The notes beneath the pieces are model-generated. The model ran no database searches, was not told the DNA's origin, and was given only the letters and a program-made list of their open reading frames with translations. 13,774 nucleotides of DNA from Aestuariivita sp964402685 (GTDB lineage Bacteria; Pseudomonadota; Alphaproteobacteria; Rhodobacterales; Rhodobacteraceae), in NCBI GenBank assembly GCA_964402685.1, contig CAYODE010000100.1, positions 1 through 13,774 on the forward strand, given 5' to 3'. How positions within the stretch are numbered: the first letter of the stretch is position 1; the number at the start of each line of letters is the position of its first letter. Below are positions 1 through 7,253 of the stretch, one piece after another. Position numbers and translations under genes: made by a program.

Positions 1-1139
1 ATTTCCAGATCGCGCCCTGTTTCCGCGACGAGGACCCGCGCGCCGACCGCTCGCCGACAGATTTTTACCAGCTGGATCTGGAAATGAGTTTTGTCGAACA
101 GCAAGACGTGTTCGATACAATCCAGCCCGTACTTCGCGGCGTGTTCGAGGAATTTGGCGGCGGTCGCAAAGTCGATACGGACTGGCCGCAGATTTCCTAC
201 CGTGACGCCATGCAGTGGTATGGCACCGACAAACCGGATTTGCGGAACCCGATCAAAATGCAGATCGTGTCCGAACACTTCGCAGGCGGTGGCTTTGGTA
301 TCTTTGCAAAACTGCTGGAACAGGAAGGCACAGAAATCCGCGCAATCCCGGCACCGACCGGGGGCAGCCGCGCGTTTTGTGATCGGATGGACAAGTTTGC
401 ACGCGCCGAAGGATTGCCTGGGATGGGCTATATCTTCTGGCGCGACGGTGAAAACGGGCCGGAAGGTGCGGGACCTCTGGCGAAAAACATCGGACCGGAG
501 CGCACTGAGGCCATTCGCGAGCAGCTTGGCTTGAACTCGGGCGATGCTGCATTCTTCCTCGGTGGCAAACCTGCCTCTTTCGAACGGGTAGCTGGCAAGG
601 CACGTGTCCAGATCGGCGAGGAACTGGGACTAAGCGATACAGACCGCTTTGCTTTTGCATGGATTGTGGATTTCCCGATCTATGAGAAGGACGAGGAAAC
701 CGGCGAGATTGACTTTGAACACAATCCGTTCTCGATGCCGCAGGGTGGTATGGATGCGCTGAACGGTGATCCGCTTGATGTTCTGGGCTATCAATATGAT
801 CTGGCGTGCAACGGGTACGAGCTGGTCTCGGGCGCGGTTCGGAACCACAAGCTGGAGATCATGATCAAGGCGTTCGAAATCGCCGGATATGACGAGGCCG
901 AAGTCCGCAAGCGGTTCGGTGGGATGGTCAACGCGTTCCAATATGGCGCGCCTCCGCACGGCGGATGCGCGGCGGGGATCGACCGGATTGTCATGCTCTT
1001 GGCCGATACCGTGAACATCCGCGAAGTGATCATGTTCCCCATGAACCAGCGTGCCGAAGATCTTATGATGGACGCCCCCAGTGAACCCACTTCGGACCAG
1101 CTTATGGAGTTGGGATTGCGGGTCATTCCACAGGACTAA
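1..1139 (+). CDS. aspS: Aspartyl-tRNA synthetase, C-terminal part (5' end outside window)
   Basis: Class II aminoacyl-tRNA synthetase that charges tRNA with aspartate in the cytoplasm. The open frame runs in from the window edge; the first whole codon is at base 3, leaving about 378 residues of a protein normally near 590. Visible at once is motif 2 (CFRDEDPRADRSP followed by DFYQLDLEMSFV). Next comes the bacterial GAD insertion domain, including GGSRAFCDRMDKFA and ending near ARVQIGEELGL. Motif 3 (GIDRIVMLLAD) and the usual tail (NQRAEDLMMDAPS, then the LGLRVI end) close the protein. The ATG at 84 is internal, because the frame is conserved AspRS upstream of it. Many alphaproteobacteria use a non-discriminating AspRS that also charges tRNA-Asn, but the N-terminal residues that would decide this are outside the window. 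Identification is firm. Confidence 0.97.
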   Translation, partial: FQIAPCFRDEDPRADRSPTDFYQLDLEMSFVEQQDVFDTIQPVLRGVFEEFGGGRKVDTDWPQISYRDAMQWYGTDKPDLRNPIKMQIVSEHFAGGGFGIFAKLLEQEGTEIRAIPAPTGGSRAFCDRMDKFARAEGLPGMGYIFWRDGENGPEGAGPLAKNIGPERTEAIREQLGLNSGDAAFFLGGKPASFERVAGKARVQIGEELGLSDTDRFAFAWIVDFPIYEKDEETGEIDFEHNPFSMPQGGMDALNGDPLDVLGYQYDLACNGYELVSGAVRNHKLEIMIKAFEIAGYDEAEVRKRFGGMVNAFQYGAPPHGGCAAGIDRIVMLLADTVNIREVIMFPMNQRAEDLMMDAPSEPTSDQLMELGLRVIPQD

Positions 1140-1181
1140 ACATCGCTTGGCGGCTGATGGCGGGACGGCTAGGGTCGCGCC

Positions 1182-1898
1182 ATGACAGACGATAACAGAT
1201 TAGGTGCGCGGGTCCCGAACTGGACCTCACCACCCGTCCCAGATGACACCCTTCGCCTAGATGGGCGTTTCGTGCAGCTTGAGCCGCTTCGGGCGGAAAA
1301 GCACGCCGCTCTTCTGTATCGTGCCTTCGACGGGCACGATGCCGTCTGGGACTACATGCCATACGGTCCTTTTTCATCGGCAGCGCAGTACCATCGCTGG
1401 GTGAGGGATACCGAAAGACAGAACGATCCCTTCTATCTGGCCATTTTCGACAAGGATTCCGGCAGATGGGGCGGGGTTGCCTCTTATTTGCGGATCAACC
1501 CCGACGCGGGATCCATTGAGGTCGGACATATTGCGATGGCACCAGTCTTGCAGCGCACGCGGGCGGCAACCGAGGCCCTGTACCTAACGATGCAATGGGC
1601 TTTCGATGCCGGGTACCGGCGTTTCGAATGGAAGTGTAACGCGCTTAACCTTGCGTCGCGCCGGGCTGCGCAACGGTTGGGTCTGAGTTATGAGGGCGTG
1701 TTCCGCCAAGCGACGGTCATCAAGGGGCGGAACCGCGATACGGCATGGTTTGCCGCCATTGACGGTGAGTGGCCTGCTTTGGACGAAGCGTTCAAAATGT
1801 GGCTTGCCCCGTCAAATTTCGACGCGGACGGCCGGCAAAGCGAACGGCTGAGCGATTTAACCCGCTTGGTTCGCGTCACAACAGATCCCGCATTGTGA
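1182..1898 (+). CDS. GNAT family N-acetyltransferase (RimJ/RimL type)
   Basis: A 238-residue member of the COG1670/Acetyltransf_3 group, expected to move an acetyl group from acetyl-CoA to an amine. After a Trp/Pro-rich leader (VPNWTSPPVPD) the fold starts with a strand-like segment (LDGRFVQLEPLR). The acetyl-CoA-binding strand and helix (EVGHIAMAPVLQRTRAATEA) lies near residues 113-133. Then follow the family hallmarks FEWKCNALNLASRRAAQRLG and the tail FRQATVIKGRNRDTAWFA. The substrate cannot be read from sequence: relatives include ribosomal-protein, antibiotic and peptide acetyltransferases. It starts 42 bases after aspS with a weak AGGG ribosome site about eight bases before the ATG. Its TGA directly abuts the stop codon of the convergent receiver gene, with no spacer. 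Confidence 0.9.
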   Translation: MTDDNRLGARVPNWTSPPVPDDTLRLDGRFVQLEPLRAEKHAALLYRAFDGHDAVWDYMPYGPFSSAAQYHRWVRDTERQNDPFYLAIFDKDSGRWGGVASYLRINPDAGSIEVGHIAMAPVLQRTRAATEALYLTMQWAFDAGYRRFEWKCNALNLASRRAAQRLGLSYEGVFRQATVIKGRNRDTAWFAAIDGEWPALDEAFKMWLAPSNFDADGRQSERLSDLTRLVRVTTDPAL

Positions 1899-2618
1899 CT
1901 ACATAGCCCAATTTCGGCTAAGCCGGTCTTGGACCAGCCCTGCGACACGCGCTGCTGCAGCATTCACCGGGCGACCCTTTGCCCGCGTTTCAGCAAGCTT
2001 TCTGGCGGCTTGCGCGAGAGCATCGTCTGATGCGCTATGCGCAACACCACCCACAAATTGCGCCACATAATCCAGCATGTCGCCGTCGCCCGCGTCCATG
2101 AGAACATCGGCGGCATGGGCCATGTCATCGCGAAACGCGATGGGATCGGGCGCGATTGCCTCTTCATTCAATGTGCGCGGACCAGGGGGTTGTTGATTGG
2201 CTGGTAAGTGGTTCAGGATCGCTTCCTGGAAATCTGCCAGCGACCGAATGGGTTTATCCAAAAAGCCATCTGCACCAGCGTCCAAAGCGGCTTGTTCCAC
2301 CAGGTCATCCCCGGAACAGGCCAAGAGGACACCAACTCGCGGATGCGCTTCGTTCAACTCAGCGATCAGATCGAGGCCAGATCCGTCAGGAAGTCCAAGA
2401 TCAACGATGACGGCGGACGGTCGATAGACCTGCAAATGACGTCGCGCCGCGCGCATACTGTCCGCGCGTCTGATCCGCGCCCCGCTCCGCAAACACAAAA
2501 GGCGCATCGCTTCTGACGCAAAGCGGCTGTCCTCGACAAGTAGAACGGTCAGACCCAAAAGAGGGCGGGCGGCAGTTGGTTTTTGCAGTCGGGCTGCAAA
2601 GAGATCCGAATCATCCAT
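1899..2618 (-). CDS. Single-domain-type response regulator (receiver domain plus unassigned C-terminal helices)
   Basis: Phospho-acceptor signalling protein of 239 residues. The receiver domain covers about residues 22-130. It shows the acidic pair ED29-30 (LLVEDS), the phosphorylation Asp73 (VIVDLGLPDGSG), Ser102 in the switch position and Lys122 in FLDKPI. The remaining ~110 residues look alpha-helical (DDMAHAADVLMDAGDGDM and onwards). They carry no recognisable DNA-binding, GGDEF or HPt motif, so the output is unknown; it may be a scaffold or protein-interaction partner. The ATG at 2618 is chosen because AAGGAG sits nine bases before it on the minus strand; upstream ATG and near-cognate starts lack such a site. 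No cognate histidine kinase is in the window. The gene is divergent from the epimerase and convergent with the acetyltransferase. Confidence 0.82.
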   Translation of the reverse strand: MDDSDLFAARLQKPTAARPLLGLTVLLVEDSRFASEAMRLLCLRSGARIRRADSMRAARRHLQVYRPSAVIVDLGLPDGSGLDLIAELNEAHPRVGVLLACSGDDLVEQAALDAGADGFLDKPIRSLADFQEAILNHLPANQQPPGPRTLNEEAIAPDPIAFRDDMAHAADVLMDAGDGDMLDYVAQFVGGVAHSASDDALAQAARKLAETRAKGRPVNAAAARVAGLVQDRLSRNWAM

Positions 2619-2752
2619 CTCAGGCTCCTTGGCTGTCATGCGCCGAGCTTGCGTAATTACGGCTAACAGTTGGTTAACAAGGCCAACGGCTCTTGCCCCG
2701 CCGGGTGCAAGTCCGCATAACCCAAGCAACCAACGAACAAGGAGTCCCCAAG

Positions 2753-3157
2753 ATGATCGGCCGTTTGAATCATGTTGCCATTGCTGTCCCTGATCTTGAA
2801 GCGGCAGCCGACCAATACCGCAACGCTCTGGGCGCCAAAGTGGGCGAGCCTCAGGACGAACCCGATCACGGAGTGACTGTGATTTTCATTGAACTGCCAA
2901 ATACGAAAATCGAACTGCTTTATCCTTTGGGCGAAGATAGCCCTATAAACGGCTTCTTGGAAAAGAACCCGTCAGGAGGCATTCACCATGTCTGCTACGA
3001 AGTTGATGACATCTTGGAAGCGCGCGACCATTTGAAGGACACCGGGGCACGCGTGCTGGGCAGTGGAGAACCCAAGATCGGCGCACATGGGAAGCCTGTT
3101 CTGTTCCTGCACCCCAAAGACTTTAACGGGTGCCTGGTCGAGCTGGAGCAAGTTTGA
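2753..3157 (+). CDS. mce: Methylmalonyl-CoA epimerase
   Basis: Vicinal-oxygen-chelate (glyoxalase-fold) enzyme of 134 residues. It interconverts (S)- and (R)-methylmalonyl-CoA in propionyl-CoA breakdown, between propionyl-CoA carboxylase and methylmalonyl-CoA mutase. The two beta-alpha-beta-beta-beta modules are clear: LNHVAIAVPDLEAAADQY at the start, and GIHHVCYEVDDI with GKPVLFLHPKD and a final LVELEQV. Expected metal ligands include His7, one of the His78/His79 pair and Glu130. The ATG at 2753 is preferred over an upstream in-frame start because it follows AAGGAG at a normal distance and matches the family N-terminus. DUF1467 follows 63 bases downstream, an arrangement I recall from many alphaproteobacteria. 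Confidence 0.93.
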   Translation: MIGRLNHVAIAVPDLEAAADQYRNALGAKVGEPQDEPDHGVTVIFIELPNTKIELLYPLGEDSPINGFLEKNPSGGIHHVCYEVDDILEARDHLKDTGARVLGSGEPKIGAHGKPVLFLHPKDFNGCLVELEQV

Positions 3158-3220
3158 CCCCTTGCGCATAACGCGCACGGACATACCTAGGCAGAAACGA
3201 GTTTCTCACGGGAGGCCCTG

Positions 3221-3496
3221 ATGGGTATCACATCGGCTTTGGTACTCTATGCGGTGATTTGGTTCATGACGTTCCTGGTCGTGATCCCAATTCGCGTCGA
3301 CACGCAAGGTGACCTCGGGAACATTGTTCCAGGCACACATGCCGGTGCACCGGAAAATCATCACCTTAAGAAGAAAGCGTGGATCACCACAGGTGTTGCC
3401 TTTGTTTTATGGGCGATCACATCGGCGATCATCCTTTCGGGTTTGGTGACCGTGGATGATTTCGATCTGTTCCATCGTGTCTTCGGGTCGGATTGA
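3221..3496 (+). CDS. DUF1467 family small membrane protein
   Basis: A 91-residue protein with two transmembrane helices, about residues 3-24 (ALVLYAVIWFMTFLVVIPI) and 54-76 (WITTGVAFVLWAITSAIIL). They are joined by a polar loop containing RVDTQGDLGNIVPGTHAGAP, the hallmark of DUF1467. A GGGAGG ribosome site precedes the ATG. Its function is unknown. In alphaproteobacteria the family is often found directly after mce, as here, and frequently before proS; here a convergent gene follows instead. Co-transcription with mce is likely because the gap is short and no T-rich terminator separates them. A candidate intrinsic terminator overlaps its stop codon. Confidence 0.9.
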   Translation: MGITSALVLYAVIWFMTFLVVIPIRVDTQGDLGNIVPGTHAGAPENHHLKKKAWITTGVAFVLWAITSAIILSGLVTVDDFDLFHRVFGSD

Positions 3497-3508
3497 TCCC
3501 GACTTTTT
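3487..3508 (+). terminator. Candidate intrinsic terminator of the mce-DUF1467 unit
   Basis: GTCGG (3487-3491) pairs with CCGAC (3499-3503) around a seven-base loop and is followed at once by TTTTT (3504-3508). The stop codon of the DUF1467 gene (3494-3496) lies in the loop. The stem is short at five pairs but GC-rich, and it sits at the convergent junction where a terminator is expected. No folding energy was computed. Confidence 0.5.
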
Positions 3509-3513
3509 CCATC

Positions 3514-4218
3514 TTATCGCGCTTCTTCAAGCTGGTGGAAAATGTGAGTGAACGTTGCCGCGCCCAGGATTGGGATTAGCAGGTTCACCAGCGGGATCGA
3601 CAGCGGCACCGCCATCAAAGACCCAGCCAACCAGATTGTGCCGGCGTGTTTGCGTCTGAGTTCTTTGGCCCGCGCGCGTCCAACGCGTCGCATCGCGGCC
3701 AAAGTGTAGTATTCCCGGCCTAAGAGAAATCCGTTTAACCCCCAAAAGATAAACAGCGCTGCGGGTGCAAATATCAGATACAGGAAGATCGCGAGGACGT
3801 TGGCCACGATCAACACGCCCAGGAAATTGACAGTATCGCGCAGCGCGTCTCCGAACGGCACAGATTGGACTTTCGGTAGACGCGGGTAGTGCACGGCCTC
3901 GACGGCATCTGCAACCGTATCTAGGAACATCGATGTGATGGCTGACGCCACCGGAACCATCAAAAAGATCGACAGGACAAGCATCAGCAAGACAGAAGAG
4001 ACGCTGAGGATATCATCCACCCAAGTCACAGGTCCAATCAGTGGCAAGCCGACCTCGTCGGTTATAAGCCCTTGGATCAAAACCAAAAGCCCTGCCGTCG
4101 CTGCGATCAACAGCACTAGGGTCAAGGCGATCCCTAATACCAACACCCGTCGAAACCTATAATCGCCGATCTGGCCGAGTGCCGCGAAAAATGCGCTGAG
4201 GACTACTCCGACACCCAT
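3514..4218 (-). CDS. EI24 / CysZ-like integral membrane protein
   Basis: A 234-residue multi-pass membrane protein of the EI24 (PF07264) group, which includes the sulfate permease CysZ. Hydrophobic segments lie near residues 25-50, 72-95, 132-163 (continuing into the motif FIFWGLNGFLLGREYYTLAAMRR) and 195-222. The cytoplasmic GREYY-x-R-R stretch is characteristic of the family. The start lies inside the end of the nitroreductase gene, a 16-base overlap, with GGAGG about ten bases before the ATG, so translation is probably coupled. A sulfate-uptake role cannot be concluded: no cysteine biosynthesis gene is nearby and alphaproteobacterial EI24 proteins are generally uncharacterised. Confidence 0.85.
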   Translation of the reverse strand: MGVGVVLSAFFAALGQIGDYRFRRVLVLGIALTLVLLIAATAGLLVLIQGLITDEVGLPLIGPVTWVDDILSVSSVLLMLVLSIFLMVPVASAITSMFLDTVADAVEAVHYPRLPKVQSVPFGDALRDTVNFLGVLIVANVLAIFLYLIFAPAALFIFWGLNGFLLGREYYTLAAMRRVGRARAKELRRKHAGTIWLAGSLMAVPLSIPLVNLLIPILGAATFTHIFHQLEEAR

Positions 4219-4781
4219 GCGGTAATCGCCTCCACATCGGGGCGCGGGCGTTCCGGCGGCGCGCTGGTCTCAGTCCCGATATGAATGATACCGGCGACAC
4301 GTTCGTGTGGTTGAAGGCCAAAGCCTGTCGCGCAGAACTCAGCATCATGGGAGGGCCAACCCGACAGCCAATTCGCGCCCCAACCCGCCGCGAGGGATGC
4401 ATTCAAGAGCGCCAGGCACACCGAACCAGCGGAATAGGTTTGTTCTAACTCAGGGATTTTCTCAGACGGTTTGGGGCTTTCAACCACCACAACAGCAAGA
4501 TGCGCCATCTCGAATTGACCCTGCGCTTTGGTGATGTCTTCCGGCGACTTACCCAGGGCTTGGCCACGCTTGCTCACCAACGATGATAGTCGCGCAAATG
4601 CGTGGCCCTCTAGTACGATAAACCGCCAAGGCTCAAGTTTGCCGTGATCCGGTGTCCGAGCTGCAGCGGTCAACAGTGTGCGCAATGTGTCGTGGTCTGG
4701 CACTGGCGGTTGCAGCGTTTTTGCGGGGCGAGATCGGCGGTTGAGGAGAAAATCAAGTGCCGCCTGGTTTCTGTCCGGCAT
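4203..4781 (-). CDS. Nitroreductase family protein (YdjA type)
   Basis: FMN-dependent oxidoreductase of 192 residues, expected to use NAD(P)H to reduce nitro compounds, quinones or enones in the cytoplasm. The compact size and signatures match the YdjA subgroup. The N-terminal FLLNRRSRPAKTLQ carries the Arg-Arg-Ser that contacts the FMN phosphate. TPDHGKLEPWRFIVLEG is the subgroup hallmark, and a later small-residue stretch (LNASLAAGWGANWLSGWP) fits the flavin-binding region. The physiological substrate is unknown. The ATG follows a weak AAAAGG site. The gene is 138 bases downstream of the deacetylase-like gene on the same strand and overlaps the EI24 gene, suggesting a two-gene unit, possibly read through from upstream. 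Confidence 0.9.
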   Translation of the reverse strand: MPDRNQAALDFLLNRRSRPAKTLQPPVPDHDTLRTLLTAAARTPDHGKLEPWRFIVLEGHAFARLSSLVSKRGQALGKSPEDITKAQGQFEMAHLAVVVVESPKPSEKIPELEQTYSAGSVCLALLNASLAAGWGANWLSGWPSHDAEFCATGFGLQPHERVAGIIHIGTETSAPPERPRPDVEAITAWVSE

Positions 4782-4919
4782 ATGTGAAACCTTTTTACAT
4801 TCTGTTGCTGGGTATCTCGGTTATCTCTATCGGGATTTCAAGGGGGAGAGGAGCGAAAGGAAGCTGCCTCGCACCTTCTCGAAAGCCCTCTGTCAGAAAA
4901 TACCAAAGAAATTAATGCA

Positions 4920-6023
4920 TTACGCAAAATGACTGGCGAGGTGATCGACTTCAGCCGTTAGAAAATCCGCAAAACGGCCGCGCGGCTGGCGTGCGGTCAA
5001 GTTAACCTCCAATGGATCCGGTGCGGTGATTGAACTGCCTGCCAGCGTGGCAATCGTCGCATGCCCACAGAAGGGCACATAAACCTCGGAATACCCCCCT
5101 TCATGCACCAAGACCAACTTGCCACCACAAAGCGCGTCAGCGGCGTCCATAATTTGGCGGGTCATTCTGGCAAAACCATCTGCTGTGACGAGCATTCGGG
5201 CCAGCGGGTCCACGGCCGCGGCGTCAAAACCGCAGGCCACAATGATCATGTCCGGCTGGAACCTTTCCAAAGCGGGACGGACGATCTTGTCCATCACGTC
5301 CGCATACGCGGTATCGCCCGCACCCGCGGGAAGCGGAATGTTCATATTGAAACCGGTGCCTGCACCTTCACCGCGATCTTCGACAGCGCCCGTGTCCAAG
5401 GGATAGTTTCCCTCCTGATGGATCGAGATCGTCAGCACGTCATCGCGCCCATAATAAATCGCTTCAGTGCCATTGCCGTGGTGTACGTCCCAGTCCAAAA
5501 CAGCAACCTTGCCCAGGCCATGTTTGGTTTGGGCCGTTTCAATCGCCACCGCAATATTGGCGAGCAAACAAAACCCGTTCGGGAAATCCGGCAAACAGTG
5601 ATGCCCAGGAGGACGTGACAAGGCATAGGCATTGTCCAGCACGCCCGTCCAAACTTGTTCTACGGCAGCTTTGGCCAAGCCAGCCGACAGGGTGCAATGT
5701 TCGTACCCGCCTTTGGCAAAGGGCGTACGCATCCCTAGCTCGCCCCCTCCAGAGTCTGAGAGACGTTTGAACTCGTCCAGATAGCTTTCGGGATGCACCC
5801 GCAAGAGATCTTCCTGCGTGGCAGGTTCTGCGGATTGCGCGACTAACTCAGACGTCAGCCCTGTGACATCCATCAGGTTTTTTAAACGCCGTTTGGTCTC
5901 CGGACTTTCGGGCAAACCGCCTGCTGCAAGGGGCTGTACTAACCCCCCCAAAGGCAAAGTGAACGCATAATTTCCGCCGCCATGCCAAAAACACTTCTCA
6001 TCCCAGAAAAAACCGGTCGCCAT
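4920..6023 (-). CDS. Class II histone-deacetylase-like amidohydrolase
   Basis: Zinc-dependent deacetylase-fold protein of 367 residues, about the size of bacterial HDAH enzymes. The N-terminus (GFFWDEKCFWHGGGNYAF) is typical of bacterial class II homologues. Catalytic features are intact: SRPPGHH (His141, His142), the zinc-binding DWDVHHGNGT (Asp179, His181), ACGFDA (Asp267) and the transition-state tyrosine in EGGYS (Tyr311). Such enzymes remove acyl groups from lysine or polyamines; the true substrate here is not known. Acetylpolyamine deacetylase or a general deacylase are the main alternatives. It follows the 81-residue gene by only 12 bases, so the two are probably co-transcribed. Confidence 0.93.
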   Translation of the reverse strand: MATGFFWDEKCFWHGGGNYAFTLPLGGLVQPLAAGGLPESPETKRRLKNLMDVTGLTSELVAQSAEPATQEDLLRVHPESYLDEFKRLSDSGGGELGMRTPFAKGGYEHCTLSAGLAKAAVEQVWTGVLDNAYALSRPPGHHCLPDFPNGFCLLANIAVAIETAQTKHGLGKVAVLDWDVHHGNGTEAIYYGRDDVLTISIHQEGNYPLDTGAVEDRGEGAGTGFNMNIPLPAGAGDTAYADVMDKIVRPALERFQPDMIIVACGFDAAAVDPLARMLVTADGFARMTRQIMDAADALCGGKLVLVHEGGYSEVYVPFCGHATIATLAGSSITAPDPLEVNLTARQPRGRFADFLTAEVDHLASHFA

Positions 6024-6035
6024 AGTTTCTCTTCC

Positions 6036-6281
6036 TTACTGTGCCTCTCCCGAACGGCGGAGCGCATAGACCCCCTCCGGCAGATCCAGCGCCGCCGCCA
6101 AATCGCGCAGCTGTTCCGGTGAAAGCGTGATCTTTTGCACGCGGTCGGTGCGCGGATCCAGCTGTTCCAGAGTGACACATTCCGCAAAGGAATTGATAGT
6201 GATGTCTTCCTGAAGCGGGGCTTCGCCTTCGTCCACCAGGGTGATGACGGTGGCGTCAAATTCGTGCTCGATCGTAAACAT
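6036..6281 (-). CDS. Small acidic protein of unknown function, upstream partner of the deacetylase-like gene
   Basis: I do not recognise a named family for this 81-residue protein. It is acidic, has no signal peptide or membrane helix, and appears to form a beta-rich N-terminal half (FTIEHEFDATVITLVDEG, then EDITINSFAECVTLEQLD). A helical C-terminal segment (SPEQLRDLAAALDLPEGVYAL) follows. It is taken as real because it starts at an ATG with coherent, alphaproteobacterium-like codon use, ends 12 bases before the deacetylase-like start, and is divergent from the M48 gene with a 118-base promoter gap. The coupling suggests a partner or regulator of the hydrolase, but that is inference. Confidence 0.72.
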   Translation of the reverse strand: MFTIEHEFDATVITLVDEGEAPLQEDITINSFAECVTLEQLDPRTDRVQKITLSPEQLRDLAAALDLPEGVYALRRSGEAQ

Positions 6282-6362
6282 GACCGCACCGTGAAACGCC
6301 GGGCAAGAATTTGCAAGCGCACGGCTCTGTGATCTGATCTGGCGATGGGTCTGCGCTATGGT

Positions 6363-6386
6363 TAGGGTGACACAACCTTGACCCTA
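6363..6386. promoter_or_regulatory. Inverted repeat just upstream of the M48 lipoprotein ribosome site
   Basis: TAGGGT (6363-6368) and ACCCTA (6381-6386) form a perfect six-base inverted repeat with a 12-base spacer. It ends five bases before the GGAG ribosome site of the metalloprotease gene. It could be an operator in the divergent promoter region or a leader hairpin affecting translation initiation. It has no T-run, so it is not a terminator. Confidence 0.35.
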
Positions 6387-6399
6387 CTTGGGAGATGCA

Positions 6400-7119
6400 A
6401 TGTCTTTCGCCGCCCGGTTTCTTGCGCTTTGCGCGGTTATGGCTTTGGCCGCATGTGACGTGCCAACAACGACTGCGCCTGCAACGGTGCAAGGCGCCCC
6501 GCCGCCTGGACCGCAGATGACACCGGATCAAGCGGCCCAGGCGTTCATCAGTGTTGTGCGGACGATGGAACCCGTGGCCGAGCGGGAATGTAGAAACCGC
6601 ACGCAGGGTGTCGATTGTGATTACCTGATTGTTGTAGATGATCGCCCCAATCAGCCACCAAACGCGTTTCAGACCCGGGACGAAAGTGGCCGACCGATCA
6701 TCGCCTTTACCATTGGATTAATCGCAGATGCCCGCAACCAGGACGAATTGGCCTTCGTCATGGGGCATGAGGCCGCCCATCACATTTTGGGACATTTGGA
6801 CCGCCAACAGGAAAACGCGCAGGCGGGCGCAGTCATCTTTGCGGGTTTGGCCACGTTGACAGGCGGGGCTCAGGCCGATCTTGATACCGCGCAACAAATC
6901 GGTGCGTTTGTAGGCTCCAGAAGCTATTCGAAAGAGTTCGAACTTGAAGCGGACGAATTGGGGACAATCATCACCCATCGGTCCGGATATGACGTGTTGC
7001 GCGGCGCTGAATTCTTTAATCGAATCCCGGATCCAGGCGACAGATTTCTCGGCACACACCCACCGAACGCGGAACGCAAAGAGACTGTCCGCGCGACGCT
7101 CGCTCGGATCGAAGGTTGA
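6400..7119 (+). CDS. M48-type zinc metalloprotease lipoprotein
   Basis: A 239-residue envelope lipoprotein with an M48 peptidase domain. The signal peptide (MSFAARFLALCAVMALAAC) ends in a clean lipobox LAAC, so Cys19 should be acylated. The zinc site HEAAH (123-127) is followed by the third ligand in ELEAD (Glu181 of the E-x-x-A-D motif). TIGLIADARNQDELAFVMG before it and a GTHPPNAER tail after it are typical of M48 family proteins such as LoiP and BepA. It probably degrades or repairs envelope proteins. It lacks the TPR region of BepA and so resembles the shorter LoiP-like members. The ATG at 6400 is preferred to the in-frame TTG at 6388, because GGAG (6391-6394) lies five bases before it. 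Confidence 0.92.
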   Translation: MSFAARFLALCAVMALAACDVPTTTAPATVQGAPPPGPQMTPDQAAQAFISVVRTMEPVAERECRNRTQGVDCDYLIVVDDRPNQPPNAFQTRDESGRPIIAFTIGLIADARNQDELAFVMGHEAAHHILGHLDRQQENAQAGAVIFAGLATLTGGAQADLDTAQQIGAFVGSRSYSKEFELEADELGTIITHRSGYDVLRGAEFFNRIPDPGDRFLGTHPPNAERKETVRATLARIEG

Positions 7120-7174
7120 GTTTTCTTAAGCGCTTAGGCGTCGTATAAAAATGGCTGCGCTAATTGTTGTTGGA

Positions 7175-7188
7175 TTGACCTTGATCAA
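7175..7188 (+). promoter_or_regulatory. FNR-type box upstream of the DUF6455 triplet
   Basis: TTGAC-CTTG-ATCAA matches the FNR/FnrL consensus TTGAT-N4-ATCAA at nine of ten defined bases. Its centre is 72.5 bases before the first DUF6455 ATG. If activation is class II (box at -41.5), transcription would start near 7223. A -10 like TACCTT (7211-7216) lies exactly where that predicts. This suggests induction under low oxygen; a Dnr-type CRP/FNR relative could also use this site. Confidence 0.65.
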
Positions 7189-7210
7189 GGGCGCGTCATC
7201 CAAAGCGCGG

Positions 7211-7216
7211 TACCTT
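7211..7216 (+). promoter_or_regulatory. Possible -10 element of the DUF6455 operon
   Basis: TACCTT shares three of six positions with TATAAT, so it is weak alone. It is supported by its position: 36 bases from the first base of the FNR box to its first base, as expected for FNR class II promoters that lack a good -35. AACCTT occurs at the identical distance from the second box, at 9331-9336. Confidence 0.35.
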
Positions 7217-7253
7217 CTCTGCGCAGTTCCTCTACAGAGAGAAGGCCACGACG

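Noticed and set aside
3164..3178. TGCGC-ATAAC-GCGCA hairpin after the epimerase gene
   Set aside because: It has no T-run and DUF1467 follows closely in the same direction, so it is unlikely to be a terminator.
5061..5618. Long open frame (185 codons) on the plus strand
   Set aside because: It is antisense to the deacetylase-like gene, whose catalytic motifs are intact. The translated sequence is His/Arg-rich with no family resemblance.
7127..7136. TAAGCGCTTA palindrome after the M48 gene
   Set aside because: It is a perfect palindrome without a loop or T-tract, so it is not a terminator, and it is too short to call an operator.
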